DNA of 64,000 nucleotides from Streptomyces collinus (GCF_031348265.1 NZ_CP133771.1:2418001-2482000), one strand, 5' to 3'; positions 44,945 through 59,638 are shown, numbered from the stretch's first letter. Program-made: numbers and translations. The notes: generated by a model from the sequence alone, not told the origin.

Positions 44945-46501
44945 ATGGGACGCAACACAAGAAAACGCCGTACGCCGCTGGCCACCAAGGCCATTGCCGC
45001 ATCGGCGGCCCTAGCGCTCGGTGGGGGCGGGCTGATCTGGGCAAACTTCTACGCCTCGGCGCACGAGGAGAACTCGGCGAACCAGACCAAGTCCGCCGGC
45101 GCACAGATCGCCACGATCCAGTGCCCGGACGTCGGACAGAAGCTGACCGATGTGCCGGACGGCGCTCGCCAGGGGGTGGACAAGGAGCTGGCCAACCTCG
45201 ACAAGCAGATCAGCGAGGCCTACACCCGGCTCGCCTCCACGCGCCAGGCCCAGGCCGGTGACGCGGGCTTCGTCGACAACGCCATCCTCGGCCCGCTGAA
45301 GTCGAAGCGCGTCGCGGTCATCGACCGGATCGGCATCAACATCCGGCGGGTGGGCGGACAGGCCCCGGGCAACCTCGAGCAGCTGGCCTCCTGCAAGGGC
45401 ATGGCCGCCGAGGCCAACACCAACGACGGCCAGGCCGACGGTGGTCAGAACAACGACGGCCAGAACAACGACGGCCAGGACCAGGGCGGTCAGGACCAGG
45501 GCGGTCAGGACCAGGGTCAGGACAACGGCGGCCAGGACAACGGGCAGGACCAGGGCGGCAACGGCGGCCAGGCCGACAACGGCCCCGTGGCGGACGACTT
45601 CATCAACATCCAGGACGTCCAGCCCAACTCCCGCAACCTGCCGAACGGCCTCGCCGCGAACGGCGACGGCGGTTCCACGGGCACGTTCACCACGAACTGC
45701 GGCACCAACGAGAACGAGAACCGCAACTCGGACAACGTGATCGTGGCGCCGGGTGTCTCCAACGGTGCGCAGCACCAGCACGACTACGTCGGCAACCAGA
45801 GCAACAACGCCTTCGCGAGCGACGAGGACCTGGCGAACGCCCAGACCACCTGCCAGAACCAGGGCGACAAGTCCTCGTACTTCTGGCCGGTCCTGCGGAT
45901 CCAGGACGGTTCGGACGACATCGACGCGGGTCAGCCCGGCGGTGGCCAGGACGGCAACGTCGGCAAGATCGTCGAGCCCGCCGAGGCGCAGCTGAAGTTC
46001 GTCGGCAACCGCACCAGCGACGTCGTGGCGATGCCGAAGGCCCTGCGCATCATCACCGGTGACGCCAAGGCCTTCACCAACGGCCTGAACAACGCCAACA
46101 CCTCCTGGAGCTGCACCGGCTTCGAGGACCGCCAGGTCACGGACAAGTACCCGCTCTGCCCCGAGGGCAGCTCCGTGGTCCGGACGTCCAACTTCCAGAG
46201 CTGCTGGGACGGCCAGAACATCGACAGCGCCAACCACCGCACCCACGTGGACTTCGTGGAGGCGGACGGCAGCTGCTCGAACGGCTTCCAGGCCATCCCC
46301 CAGCTCCAGGTCCGCCTGGTCTACGACGTCCAGGCGCCGCAGATCAACGACGGACAGGTGCAGAACGCCTTCGCGGTGGACTCCTTCCCGGAGCAGCTGC
46401 ACAAGGCGATCACCGACCACAACGACTTCATCAACTTCTTCGACGAGAACGTGATGAACGAGATGGTCCAGTGCATCAACAACGGCGAGGACTGCCAGTA
46501 G
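44945..46501 (+). CDS. Secreted DUF1996 protein with Gln/Asp/Gly linker
   Basis: A 518-residue exported protein. The signal segment follows [20 protein letters not shown] with a hydrophobic core and [11 protein letters not shown]. Residues 60-150 are a helical domain ([35 protein letters not shown]). Residues 160-212 are a repetitive NDGQ/DQGGQ linker. DUF1996 covers about residues 245-515, with [32 protein letters not shown] and [14 protein letters not shown]. Many Cys suggest disulfides. DUF1996 proteins are secreted in fungi and actinobacteria, with no settled activity. GAGGAG precedes the ATG. Confidence 0.85.
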   Translation: MGRNTRKRRTPLATKAIAASAALALGGGGLIWANFYASAHEENSANQTKSAGAQIATIQCPDVGQKLTDVPDGARQGVDKELANLDKQISEAYTRLASTRQAQAGDAGFVDNAILGPLKSKRVAVIDRIGINIRRVGGQAPGNLEQLASCKGMAAEANTNDGQADGGQNNDGQNNDGQDQGGQDQGGQDQGQDNGGQDNGQDQGGNGGQADNGPVADDFINIQDVQPNSRNLPNGLAANGDGGSTGTFTTNCGTNENENRNSDNVIVAPGVSNGAQHQHDYVGNQSNNAFASDEDLANAQTTCQNQGDKSSYFWPVLRIQDGSDDIDAGQPGGGQDGNVGKIVEPAEAQLKFVGNRTSDVVAMPKALRIITGDAKAFTNGLNNANTSWSCTGFEDRQVTDKYPLCPEGSSVVRTSNFQSCWDGQNIDSANHRTHVDFVEADGSCSNGFQAIPQLQVRLVYDVQAPQINDGQVQNAFAVDSFPEQLHKAITDHNDFINFFDENVMNEMVQCINNGEDCQ

Positions 46502-46516
46502 TCCTGGTCCGGTGAC

Positions 46517-46560
46517 AGCCGAAAGCCGGCGGTGGGAATTCCCACCGCCGGCTTTCGGCT
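46517..46560 (+). terminator. Perfect 20-bp hairpin after the DUF1996 gene
   Basis: Arms 46517-46536 and 46541-46560 are exact complements around AATT, with GAATTC at the centre, followed by TTTT. A partial duplicate, CGGCTTTCGGCTTTTC, follows within 20 bases. It lies between convergent genes and may serve both. Confidence 0.9.
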
Positions 46561-46593
46561 TTTCCGGCTTTCGGCTTTTCCGGCCCGGGGGGA

Positions 46594-47046
46594 TCAGCCG
46601 TGGTGGCCGCTGCCGCCGCCGTGACCGCCCTTGTTGTGGCTGCCGCCGGGGTTCATGTGCTCGGAACCCTCCTCCATCGTGCCGCCGAGGGTGCCCTGCA
46701 GCGCGGTGACCGTCTTCTGCTGGCCGACGGCGACCCACTTGCGGCCGACGAGGTAGTAGCCGCCATAGTCCTTGGCACTGTTGAGCCACTCGCGCTGGCC
46801 CCGGTCGGTGGCGAAGGTGGCGAGGACGTACTTGTCCTTGCCCTTCTTGCACAGGGCCTGGCGGATGGTGTCGGCGTCGGTCTGCATGTCCGGCTCGCAG
46901 TCGGCCTCGGCCGCGATGTGCTCCAGGCTGCCGCTCACCTCCTTCGGAACGGCCGCCGCGTCCTTGCCGCCGGATCCGCCGCAGCCGGTCAGCGCCAGTA
47001 TCGCCACCGCGCCGCTCAGCGCGAGCATCGGTCGGGTCACCCTCAT
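46594..47046 (-). CDS. Small putative lipoprotein
   Basis: A 150-residue protein with a signal peptide and lipobox (LSGAVAILALTGCGG). The mature part has CEPDMQTDADTIRQALCKKG, KYVLATFATDRGQREWLNSA and DYGGYYLVGRKWVAVG, then a Gly/His-rich tail (GGSHNKGGHGGGSGHHG) that could bind metal. The start is ATG 47046. I do not recognise a named family. It is convergent with the DUF1996 gene and divergent from the TPR gene. Confidence 0.8.
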   Translation of the reverse strand: MRVTRPMLALSGAVAILALTGCGGSGGKDAAAVPKEVSGSLEHIAAEADCEPDMQTDADTIRQALCKKGKDKYVLATFATDRGQREWLNSAKDYGGYYLVGRKWVAVGQQKTVTALQGTLGGTMEEGSEHMNPGGSHNKGGHGGGSGHHG

Positions 47047-47206
47047 CTGTTCCTCCGGTCCTCATCGGCACGGTCCTGCCACGGCACGATCCGGACGCAT
47101 GCCGCACGGAGCCCCGGCAAGAGGCTCTCGCCTTCGATACGGCTGCGGCGCCCGCCGTGCTCAAATTCCGCTGACCCGCTGTGCACTCCTGTGCGAAGGT
47201 GGGCAG

Positions 47207-47734
47207 GTGGATCAGGACTGGGAAGACCGTGTGGCCGCCCTCTGGGACCGTTTCGACGACTACGCCGAGACGGAGGAGGACGAGGCCCGCTTCCGCTCCG
47301 ACGTCGACGCCCTCGTCGCCGAGCTGCCCGAGGGCAGTCCGCACGGCCCCTTCGAGCGGGCCTGCGCCTGGGACTCCACGGGCCGCTCCGACAAGGCGGT
47401 CCCTCTGTACCAGGAGGCGCTGGGGCTCGGCCTCGCCGACGTGAGCCCCTACAAGGCCCGCCGGACGAAGATCCAGCTGGCCAGCTCGCTGCGCAACGTC
47501 GGCCGGGCCGAGGAGGGCGTCGCCCTGCTGACACCCGAACTGGTCGCGCCGTCCGACGAGCTGGACGACGCCGTACGCGCCTGTCTCGCCCTGTGCCTGT
47601 CGAGTCTCGGCCGCGACCGGGAAGCCCTGGCGCTGGCCCTGGGCGCCCTGGCCCCGCATCTGCCGCGCTACCAACGGTCGATGGCGAACTACGCCCGGCT
47701 GCTCGTGGAGCCCGGGCAGCACCCGGGGGCGTGA
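47207..47734 (+). CDS. TPR-like protein
   Basis: A 175-residue soluble protein with helical repeats: FERACAWDSTGRSDKAVPLY, RTKIQLASSLRNVGRAEEGV, and VRACLALCLSSLGRDREALAL. These are tetratricopeptide-like pairs, suggesting a binding role. The start is GTG 47207, preceded by GAAGGTGGG. The next gene begins 48 bp on. Similar short TPR proteins are common in Streptomyces without known function. Confidence 0.85.
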   Translation: MDQDWEDRVAALWDRFDDYAETEEDEARFRSDVDALVAELPEGSPHGPFERACAWDSTGRSDKAVPLYQEALGLGLADVSPYKARRTKIQLASSLRNVGRAEEGVALLTPELVAPSDELDDAVRACLALCLSSLGRDREALALALGALAPHLPRYQRSMANYARLLVEPGQHPGA

Positions 47735-47782
47735 CGCACCGCTCCCAGGTGACCATCCACCCATTCGCTCGTTCTGCTGAAC

Positions 47783-49705
47783 GTGCAGTCACAGGATGTC
47801 GCCCAGCGCCCCGCACCCCCCTCCCCCACCGGTCTGGTCGTGGACGTCGAGCAGGCCGAGGCCGCGCTCGTCGAGCACTACCCGCGGCTCGTCCGGCTGG
47901 CCTACCTGGTGCTGCCGCCCCGGCTGGGCCGCAGCCGCCGCGTCCTGACCGCACACGCCCTCGCCCAGCGGGCCCTCCCCCGCAACCGCACACCGGCCCC
48001 GGTGATCCCGGCCCAGTCCACCGGCCGTCACGGTGACCCCGGCTACGCCCTGGTCCGTCTCCAGGTGCTGCGCACGGCGCTGGAGGCGGGCCTGCCGCTG
48101 ACGGCGAAGGCGTGGCCCAAGAGGTCCCAGCTGCCGCCGCTGCTGCCGCACGTGTGGGGCCTGAAGCTGTTCCCGCGCTCCGGCGGCGCCGACGAACTCG
48201 CCCTGGATCAGCGGCTGTCCACCCTGTCGGGACCGGCCCGGGCCGTCTACGCGCTGCGCGGTCTGGAGCGGCTCACGGACGACGGAGTGTGCAAGGTCCT
48301 CGCCGCGGTGGGCGTCGCCGACCCGGAGGGCGCGGTGCTGGAGGCCGACGGGATCCCCGCCCAGTACGGGCTGCTCGACTCCCCCGAGTTCGACCCCTGC
48401 TCGCTCCAGGCCCGCCCCACCGACCTGATGCGCCGCCGCCAGCACCTGAAGGCCGTGCTGACCGCCGGTGCCGCGCTGCTGGTGTGCGGGGCGCTGCTCG
48501 GCCTGCCCGGTGAGGGCTGGGGCCCCGAGGGCGCCGCGGCACCCCCGTACGCGCGCAACCCGGCCGCGCAGGCCGCCCTGGACCCCTCGAAGCTGACCAG
48601 TATGCCCCCGGCCGCCTGGCGCAGCTCGGCGCGCACCGACTTCTCCGTGTGGCCGGCCCGCGGCGACCTGACCGGCGACAAGGCCCTGCTGCGGCGTGCC
48701 CTGGCCGTGTGGGCCCGCCCGGGCGAGACGGTCCAGGTGTCGGTGACCCCCGGCACCCTCTCCGGCGGCCCGGCCGGACCGCCCCAGCTGCTGTACGCGG
48801 GGACGGTCGACGCGGCGCGCGTGGTGATCCTCTACGACGGTCTGCGCATCGCCCGGTACGCCGAGCCGCAGGACGGCACGCAGGGCGCCGCCCTCGACTT
48901 CGCCCGGGTCGACGGGGCCGGCCGGGCCGAGGCGGGCGCGGTGGTCCTGAGCCGCTCCGACGGCAACGTCCGCTATCTGACGGCCCCCTGGGTGAAGAAG
49001 GCCGGCGAGCGGGACCTGATGAAGCCGGGCTCCGGCGCGATGGACCTCACGCTCACCGACGGTGTGACCACGCCCCTGGCCAGCCCGGCCCTGCGGTCCG
49101 GCCCCTGCACCTCGTGGAACGTGCTGCAGCTGACCGACGGCGCCAGGACGCGGCTGCTGACCGACCTCGGCGAACTCGTGCCGGCGCGGCTCACCACCGG
49201 ACGGCCGGGCTCTCCGCGTGAGGTGTCCGGCGCCGCGGCGCTGCGCACCTGGCAGCCGTTCGCCTGCTCGCTGGGCACGGTGCGTTCGGCAGGCGTGCGG
49301 AGCGTCAACGCTTGGGCGTTCAACGAGCAGCCGCTGCCCGACGCGAGCGGCTCGGCGGCGTGGGTGTGCACGCGCGCCGAGACCTGGCGGGGCGGCGGGG
49401 CGCGGGTGCTGGCGCAGTTCCACACGCCGGGCGGGGCCTACGGGGCGGCGGCGACGCAGGCCGAGAACGTCCCGGCGTGCGGGGAGCGTGACCCGCATGT
49501 GCTGGCCGGGGTGCTGTGGAAGTCGAAGGCCGGCGACTGGTACCTGCTGGCCGCGGGAAGCCGGGAGACCGCGTCGATCCGGGCGACGGGCGGCGTGAAC
49601 GGAGTACAGCGGAGCAGTCTGCTGACCGTGCCGGCCGAGCAGGGAGCGCAGGCTCAGCTCAAGGGCACCCTGAAGGACGGGCGTTCGCTGCGCGGACTGG
49701 GCTGA
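47783..49705 (+). CDS. Degenerate sigma-factor-like protein fused to a membrane anchor and extracytoplasmic domain
   Basis: A 640-residue protein. Residues 22-65 resemble sigma region 2 (AEAALVEHYPRLVRLAYLVL) and residues 140-190 resemble region 4 (LSTLSGPARAVYALRGLERL, then VCKVLAAVGVAD), but the DNA-contacting residues look worn. One membrane helix at about 222-241 (LKAVLTAGAALLVCGALLGL) is followed by a 390-residue exported part with four or more Cys and repeated beta-like strands (RVVILYDGLRIARY, VVLSRSDGNVRYL). The topology suggests a cytoplasmic sigma-like head and an outside sensor. No known function. The start is GTG 47783. Confidence 0.78.
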   Translation: MQSQDVAQRPAPPSPTGLVVDVEQAEAALVEHYPRLVRLAYLVLPPRLGRSRRVLTAHALAQRALPRNRTPAPVIPAQSTGRHGDPGYALVRLQVLRTALEAGLPLTAKAWPKRSQLPPLLPHVWGLKLFPRSGGADELALDQRLSTLSGPARAVYALRGLERLTDDGVCKVLAAVGVADPEGAVLEADGIPAQYGLLDSPEFDPCSLQARPTDLMRRRQHLKAVLTAGAALLVCGALLGLPGEGWGPEGAAAPPYARNPAAQAALDPSKLTSMPPAAWRSSARTDFSVWPARGDLTGDKALLRRALAVWARPGETVQVSVTPGTLSGGPAGPPQLLYAGTVDAARVVILYDGLRIARYAEPQDGTQGAALDFARVDGAGRAEAGAVVLSRSDGNVRYLTAPWVKKAGERDLMKPGSGAMDLTLTDGVTTPLASPALRSGPCTSWNVLQLTDGARTRLLTDLGELVPARLTTGRPGSPREVSGAAALRTWQPFACSLGTVRSAGVRSVNAWAFNEQPLPDASGSAAWVCTRAETWRGGGARVLAQFHTPGGAYGAAATQAENVPACGERDPHVLAGVLWKSKAGDWYLLAAGSRETASIRATGGVNGVQRSSLLTVPAEQGAQAQLKGTLKDGRSLRGLG

Positions 49706-49750
49706 CGCGGGCGGTTTCCGTGTCCGCGAGGTGAGGCCGGGAAGACCCCG

Positions 49751-49792
49751 TGATCGATCCGGCCCGTTCGAGGCCGGAATCGATCGGTAAGG
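49751..49792 (+). promoter_or_regulatory. Imperfect palindrome and -10 of the following TetR gene
   Basis: TGATCGATCCGGCC (49751-49764) and GGCCGGAATCGATCG (49772-49786) are near complements with a one-base slip and a 7-base spacer. TAAGGT (49787-49792) lies only 7 bases before the ATG, suggesting a leaderless transcript under autorepression. Confidence 0.5.
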
Positions 49793-49799
49793 TGTTCGT

Positions 49800-50489
49800 A
49801 TGACTATCGGGGTTCGCCGCAGAATGGGAGTCGAGGAGCGGCGGCAGCAGTTGATCGGCGTCGCCCTCGAACTGTTCAGCCGCCGCTCGCCCGACGAGGT
49901 CTCCATCGACGAGATAGCGTCGGCCGCGGGCATTTCACGCCCGTTGGTCTACCACTACTTCCCCGGCAAACTCAGCCTGTACGAGGCCGCGTTGCAGCGG
50001 GCCTCGGACGATCTGGCGGCCCGTTTCGTGGAGCCGCACGAGGGTCCGCTGGGAGCGCGGCTGCTGCGCGTGATGCACCGCTACTTCGACTTCGTGGACG
50101 AGCACGGGCCCGGTTTCTCCGCCCTGATGCGCGGCGGCCCGGCGGTGGGCTCCTCGACGACCAACGCGCTCGTCGACTCCGTACGGCAGGCTGCGTATGT
50201 CCAGATCCTTTCGCACCTGGGCGTGAGCGATCCGCCCGCGCGCCTCGAACTGGTCGTCCGTTCCTGGATCTCGCTCGCCGAGTCGACGGCGCTGATCTGG
50301 CTGGACGGCCGGCGCATCCCGCGCGAGGAGCTGGAGCCCCAGCTCGTCAACGACTTCGCGGCCCTCGCCGCGGTCAGCGCCGCCTACGACGAGGAGATGG
50401 CCGCGCTGCTGCGCGAGATCGTCAAGGACGAGCCGGCCGACGGCCCGTTCGCGCACCTGGCCGGCCGGCTCATCGCCCTGGCGAGCTGA
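49800..50489 (+). CDS. TetR-family regulator
   Basis: A 229-residue regulator with the helix-turn-helix at residues 12-60 (QQLIGVALELFSRRSPDEVS, SAAGISRPLVYHYFPGK) and a ligand domain containing DEHGPGFSALMRGGPAVGSS and LVVRSWISLAESTALIWLDG. The start is ATG 49800, within 8 bases of a probable -10 element. An imperfect palindrome overlaps the promoter. Neighbours on either side are unrelated, so autoregulation is the safest inference. Confidence 0.9.
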   Translation: MTIGVRRRMGVEERRQQLIGVALELFSRRSPDEVSIDEIASAAGISRPLVYHYFPGKLSLYEAALQRASDDLAARFVEPHEGPLGARLLRVMHRYFDFVDEHGPGFSALMRGGPAVGSSTTNALVDSVRQAAYVQILSHLGVSDPPARLELVVRSWISLAESTALIWLDGRRIPREELEPQLVNDFAALAAVSAAYDEEMAALLREIVKDEPADGPFAHLAGRLIALAS

Positions 50490-50495
50490 TCCGGC

Positions 50496-50852
50496 CTAGC
50501 TCTCGAACTTCGCGTACGACGGGTCCAGGTCGCGGACCTCGGCGGAGGCGTGCAGCGCGAGCCCCCCGGCGGGCTTGAGGTGGGTCCGCAGCAGCTCCAG
50601 CGCGGCCTGGGTGAGCCGGGCCTTGGTCTCGTCGGTGCGGCCGGCGAGCAGCGCGATGTGGACGTGCACATGGGCGTGCCCCTCGGCCTCGGGGCCGACC
50701 ACGATGTCCTCGGTCGGACGGAACCGGCTCTTGCACGCCGCCGGTTTGGCGGCCGCGATCTCGACCGTCGCCTCGTGCAGCGCCTTCGCGAAACCGGGCC
50801 GGTCGAAGTCGCCGGCGAGGTCGGCGGAATAGTCGACGGTGATCTGCGGCAT
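50496..50852 (-). CDS. 5-carboxymethyl-2-hydroxymuconate isomerase-like protein
   Basis: A 118-residue member of the tautomerase-like CHMI family: MPQITVDYSADL with the N-terminal Pro as the catalytic base after Met removal, CKSRFRPTEDIVVGPE, HAHVHVHIALLAGRTDETKA and a C-terminal LHASAEVRDLDPSYAK. In other bacteria it acts in homoprotocatechuate breakdown, but no such genes are near, so the true substrate is uncertain. The start is ATG 50852. It converges with the TetR gene (6 bp) and lies 30 bp downstream of the PP2C gene on the same strand. Confidence 0.85.
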   Translation of the reverse strand: MPQITVDYSADLAGDFDRPGFAKALHEATVEIAAAKPAACKSRFRPTEDIVVGPEAEGHAHVHVHIALLAGRTDETKARLTQAALELLRTHLKPAGGLALHASAEVRDLDPSYAKFES

Positions 50853-50882
50853 CAGTACTCCTGTTCTGGGCGGCCAACGGGC

Positions 50883-52487
50883 TCACCCTAGCCGCAGGGC
50901 CAGCATCGCGATGTCGTCCTCGGGGTCGCGGCCGAAACAGCCCAGCAGCACGTCGCAGAGGGCGTCCAGGCCGGGCGGGGCATCGGCGGCGGCCGTGCGG
51001 AGCTGGTCCATGGAAGTCGTGATGGGGATGCCGCGGGTCTCGATGAGGCCGTCGGTGACCATGAGCAGCCGGTCGGTGCGGTGCAGACGGCACTCGGTCG
51101 CCTGGGGCCGCTCCAGGCCCAGCCCGAGCAGCGGACCGCAGGCGTCGGCGTACCGGGCGTCGCCTCCCGCGCGCAGGATCAGCGGTGGGATGTGGCCGGC
51201 GTTGGCGATGCGCACCCGCCCGCTGCCGGGGTCGACCAGGGCCAGGCACACGGTGGCCGTGACGTCCGGGTGGTACTCCTGGAGCATCCGGTCGAGCCGC
51301 GTGGCCAGTACGACCGGGTCGCTCTCGTCGACGCAGTAGGCGCGCAGGGCGTGGCGGATCTCGACCATGACGGTGGCCGCGTCCAGCGAGTGCCCGACGA
51401 CGTCCCCGACCGCGGTGAGGATCCCGTCGCGGGTGCGCAGGGCGGCGTAGAAGTCGCCGCCGATCTCGGTCTGCTCGGAGGCGGGCTCGTAGCGGACGAC
51501 GATGTCGACGCCCGGCAGGTGCGGCAGCTTGTGCGGCCGGGGCAGGAAGCTGCGCTGGAGGGTGAGGGCGACATGCCGCTCCACCTGGTACATCAGCAGC
51601 GGTTCGGCGGCGAGCACGGTGGCCTGGGCGAGGCGGGCGCGCAGCCCGTCGTCCGCGGGGTCGCCGGTCGCCGTGCGCCGGACGGGCGTGGCGAGGCACA
51701 CCGTCGTCCGGCCGTCCTGGGCCGTCGCCACGGTCACGCGGGCGTCCTCCTCGACGCCCGGCCGGAAGACCCCGGCCGGCCACAGCGGCGCGGGGACGAC
51801 GATGGTGTCCACGCCCGTGCGGCCCTCCGCGAGCCGGGTGACCAGCCGTGCCGCCGCCTGGTGGGCGTCGCTGCCGGCGTCCGCGGGGCGGCCCCGGGCC
51901 GTGCCGCGGTACGGCTCGTCGTCCGGGCCGATGACGAACACCTCGGCGGGTGAGGCGGTGAGGCGCGCGGTGCCCTCGGCGGCCGCGGTGGCCAGTTCCC
52001 GCGGGCAGCGTGCCGCCTGCACGGTGATGACGGCCTCGGCCAGCAGCGTCAGCCGGTGCACGGCGGTCTCGGCGCCCGTGGCGCGGCGGGCCCCGCGTAC
52101 GGCGGCCCGGACGACGGCCTGGATCTCCCGTGGTTCGGCGGGCACGGTCAGATAGGCGTCCCCGCCGGCGTCGAGGCCCCGGCACCGGTCGCCGGGCGCG
52201 GTCGCGGCGGCCGAGAAGTGCACGACGGGCAGCGCGGCCATGGGCAGCTGGGCCCGGACCCGGCGGCACAGTTCGAAGCCGCTCATGTCGGGCAGGCCCA
52301 CATCGACGAGGGCCACGTCGGGCAGGGTGCCGTCCCGCAGCCGTACGTCGAGTTCGACGAGCGCCTCGCCGCCGCTGGCGACGGGCACGACCCGGTGACC
52401 GGCCCGTTGCAGCACCGCGCCCATGGCGTAGCGGCTGGCCGCGACGTCGTCCACGACCAGCACGGTGGTGCCGGGGCTGTGCTGCAT
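50883..52487 (-). CDS. Response-regulator/PP2C-type (SpoIIE) phosphatase
   Basis: A 534-residue protein. Residues 1-125 are a receiver domain (TTVLVVDDVAASRYAMGAVL, Asp in VALVDVGLPDMSGFEL). Residues 130-300 are a GAF-like or linker part. Residues 305-534 are a SpoIIE/PP2C phosphatase: RSFLPRPHKLPHLPGVDI, EIGGDFYAAL, AVGDVVGHSLDAATVMVEIR, ANAGHIPPLIL, MVTDGLIETRG and DDIAMLALRLG with the metal-binding Asp residues. Such proteins dephosphorylate anti-sigma antagonists. No anti-sigma gene is adjacent. The start is ATG 52487; the frame to 52568 is unlikely coding. Confidence 0.9.
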   Translation of the reverse strand: MQHSPGTTVLVVDDVAASRYAMGAVLQRAGHRVVPVASGGEALVELDVRLRDGTLPDVALVDVGLPDMSGFELCRRVRAQLPMAALPVVHFSAAATAPGDRCRGLDAGGDAYLTVPAEPREIQAVVRAAVRGARRATGAETAVHRLTLLAEAVITVQAARCPRELATAAAEGTARLTASPAEVFVIGPDDEPYRGTARGRPADAGSDAHQAAARLVTRLAEGRTGVDTIVVPAPLWPAGVFRPGVEEDARVTVATAQDGRTTVCLATPVRRTATGDPADDGLRARLAQATVLAAEPLLMYQVERHVALTLQRSFLPRPHKLPHLPGVDIVVRYEPASEQTEIGGDFYAALRTRDGILTAVGDVVGHSLDAATVMVEIRHALRAYCVDESDPVVLATRLDRMLQEYHPDVTATVCLALVDPGSGRVRIANAGHIPPLILRAGGDARYADACGPLLGLGLERPQATECRLHRTDRLLMVTDGLIETRGIPITTSMDQLRTAAADAPPGLDALCDVLLGCFGRDPEDDIAMLALRLG

Positions 52488-52577
52488 ACCGCTGGCGTGC
52501 CTCTCGGTGGCCTCTCGGGGCGCGTACGGGGGTGGGGCGGACCGTGGATCACGGCCCGCCCCACCCAACGTAGTGCG

Positions 52578-57983
<5,406 letters not shown>

Positions 57984-58051
57984 GACGTGGACTCCTTGCG
58001 ATGTGCGGCTCTTCGGGTCCGACCCCGCGCGACCGTATCGCCGCCGAAACG

Positions 58052-58062
58052 CTTACAGCAAG
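58052..58062. promoter_or_regulatory. Candidate maltose-regulator site upstream of the pullulanase gene
   Basis: CTTACAGCAAG, read CTTGCTGTAAG in gene direction, is nearly the palindrome CTTGCTGCAAG found before the amylase gene. It lies 69 bases upstream of the TTG start. Confidence 0.5.
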
Positions 58063-58111
58063 AGTCTTGAAACCATGGGAAAGAACTTTCAACCACCGGA
58101 GTTGGGCGAGA

Positions 58112-58150
58112 GCGGCCCCGGCCGGCACAAGACGTGGTTGCCGGGGCCGC
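58112..58150 (-). terminator. Hairpin after the alpha-amylase gene
   Basis: Perfect 10-base arms, GCGGCCCCGG and CCGGGGCCGC, with a 19-base loop, 16 bases after the amylase stop. Confidence 0.75.
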
Positions 58151-58165
58151 ACACGGCGCCCGGCT

Positions 58166-59539
58166 TCAGCAGCCGGACTTCCCCGCGTAGATCGCCAGGG
58201 CCGTGTTCGAACCCAGCGTGGCCGTGAACTGCCCGCCGGAGTTCACCGTCACCGCCGTGTTGTTCTGGACGTTGCAGTACGTCCCCGCGGGCAGTGAGGT
58301 CTGGTAGGTCCGGGTCAGCGATCCCGACTCGTGGTTGACGGCCACGAAGCCCTTGCCGCCCCGGCCGAACGCGATGGCGTCGCCGCCGTTGTCCCACCAG
58401 TCGGTGACGGCCTGGCCCCGGGTGGCGTTGCGGAAGCCGACCATGGACTTGATCTCCGGCCAGTTGTGCTGGCACTTCCAGCCGTCCTGCCAGCAGGCGT
58501 TCACCTGGCCGCCGTTCGGCGGGCCGGCGTCGTGGTCGGAGAACTCGTAGCCGGAGTTGATGTCCGGGGCGCCGTAGGGCCAGGCCAGCATGAAGACGTT
58601 GGCCAGGGTGTAGTTGGCGTTGTCCTTGTAGCTGAGGGTCGAGCCGTTGCGCTCGGTGTCGTGGTTGTCGACGAAGACACCGGAGACGCCGCTGCTCATG
58701 TAGCCCCAGCCCTCGCCGTAGTTCTTCAGGTAGGCGAGGTTCTCGTTGTTGAAGACCCGCTTGAGGTCGTAGGCGTAGCGGAACTCCTGGACGTCGCCGT
58801 TACTCGTGTATTCGGTGGGCTGGACCGCCTCGCCGGAGCCGTAGATGACCTCCTGCTTCCAGTACACCGACGGGTTGCTCAGCCGGGACTTGATGTCGGC
58901 GAGGTCGGCGGCGTCCATGTGCTTGGCCGCGTCGACGCGGAAGCCGTCGACGCCGAGGGACAGCAGGTCGTTCATGTAGCCGGCGATCGCGCCGCGGACG
59001 TAGTTCTCGCCCGTGTCGAGGTCGGAGAGGCCGACCAGTTCACAGTGCTGGACGTTCCAGCGGTCCTGGTAGTTGGTGATCCGGCCCGTGCAGTCGTCGA
59101 AGTCGGGCGCCGAGTAGAGGCCGGGGTAGGTGTACTTCGTGTACGACGAGCCGCCGGTGCCGGTGCCGCCGCCGGCCGCCATGTGGTTGATGACGGTGTC
59201 CACGACGACCTTCACGCCGGCCGCGTGGCAGGTGTTCACCATGTTCTGGAACGCCGCGCGGTCGCCGAGCCGGCCGGCGATCTTGTAGCTGACCGGCTGG
59301 TACGAGGTCCACCACTGCGGGCCCTGTATGTGCTCGGCGGGCGGGGAGACCTGGACGTAGCCGTATCCGGCGGGCCCGAGGGTGGTGGTGCACTCGCGGG
59401 CCACCGAGGCGAATTTCCACTCGAAGAGGACGGCGGTGACGTCCTTGGTGCCGGGTGGGGAGGCCTGCACACCAGTCGGGTTCATGACAACCGCAGCCGC
59501 GGCGAGCGCGACGGCGGAGGCGAGGTATCTGCGTGCCAT
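58166..59539 (-). CDS. Secreted alpha-amylase (GH13)
   Basis: A 457-residue enzyme with signal peptide (residues 1-28). The catalytic residues are Asp203 in [11 protein letters not shown], Glu230 in [11 protein letters not shown] and Asp294 in [10 protein letters not shown], with region I DTVINH at 114-119. A C-terminal all-beta domain C ends the protein, and there is no starch-binding CBM20. It resembles the Streptomyces/animal-type alpha-amylases. It endo-hydrolyses starch outside the cell. I chose ATG 59539 because it gives a normal signal peptide; the frame to 59620 runs through the operator palindromes. The gene is followed by the pullulanase on the same strand with a terminator between. 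Confidence 0.95.
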   Translation of the reverse strand: MARRYLASAVALAAAAVVMNPTGVQASPPGTKDVTAVLFEWKFASVARECTTTLGPAGYGYVQVSPPAEHIQGPQWWTSYQPVSYKIAGRLGDRAAFQNMVNTCHAAGVKVVVDTVINHMAAGGGTGTGGSSYTKYTYPGLYSAPDFDDCTGRITNYQDRWNVQHCELVGLSDLDTGENYVRGAIAGYMNDLLSLGVDGFRVDAAKHMDAADLADIKSRLSNPSVYWKQEVIYGSGEAVQPTEYTSNGDVQEFRYAYDLKRVFNNENLAYLKNYGEGWGYMSSGVSGVFVDNHDTERNGSTLSYKDNANYTLANVFMLAWPYGAPDINSGYEFSDHDAGPPNGGQVNACWQDGWKCQHNWPEIKSMVGFRNATRGQAVTDWWDNGGDAIAFGRGGKGFVAVNHESGSLTRTYQTSLPAGTYCNVQNNTAVTVNSGGQFTATLGSNTALAIYAGKSGC

Positions 59540-59566
59540 GTGGGGTTTCCTTCTTCTTTGAAGGTT

Positions 59567-59592
59567 CTTGCTGCAAGGTTCAGAAACCTTGC
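59567..59592. promoter_or_regulatory. Overlapping palindromes upstream of the alpha-amylase gene
   Basis: CTTGCTGCAAG (59567-59577) and GCAAGGTTCAGAAACCTTGC (59573-59592) are perfect and share the GCAAG block. AAGGTTC also repeats at 59561 and 59575, a 14-base period. The location and words fit the MalR-type operators reported before Streptomyces amylase genes. Confidence 0.7.
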
Positions 59593-59610
59593 GGTGACGC
59601 AGATAGTAGA

Positions 59611-59638
59611 GGCCCGCCACCCGAAAGGGCAGCGGGCC
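59611..59638 (-). terminator. Hairpin after aglA
   Basis: GGCCCGC and GCGGGCC arms with an inner CCC/GGG pairing and a short loop, 21 bases after the aglA stop. It separates the mal operon from the amylase promoter. Confidence 0.7.

Noticed and set aside
45417..45580. The NDGQ/DQGGQ repeats as a CRISPR-like or tandem DNA array
   Set aside because: The repeats are in frame, degenerate, and encode the linker of the DUF1996 protein. Spacers are absent.
50496..50852. An aromatic-catabolism cluster around the CHMI-like gene
   Set aside because: The neighbours are a TetR regulator and a PP2C phosphatase. No ring-cleavage or meta-pathway gene is present.
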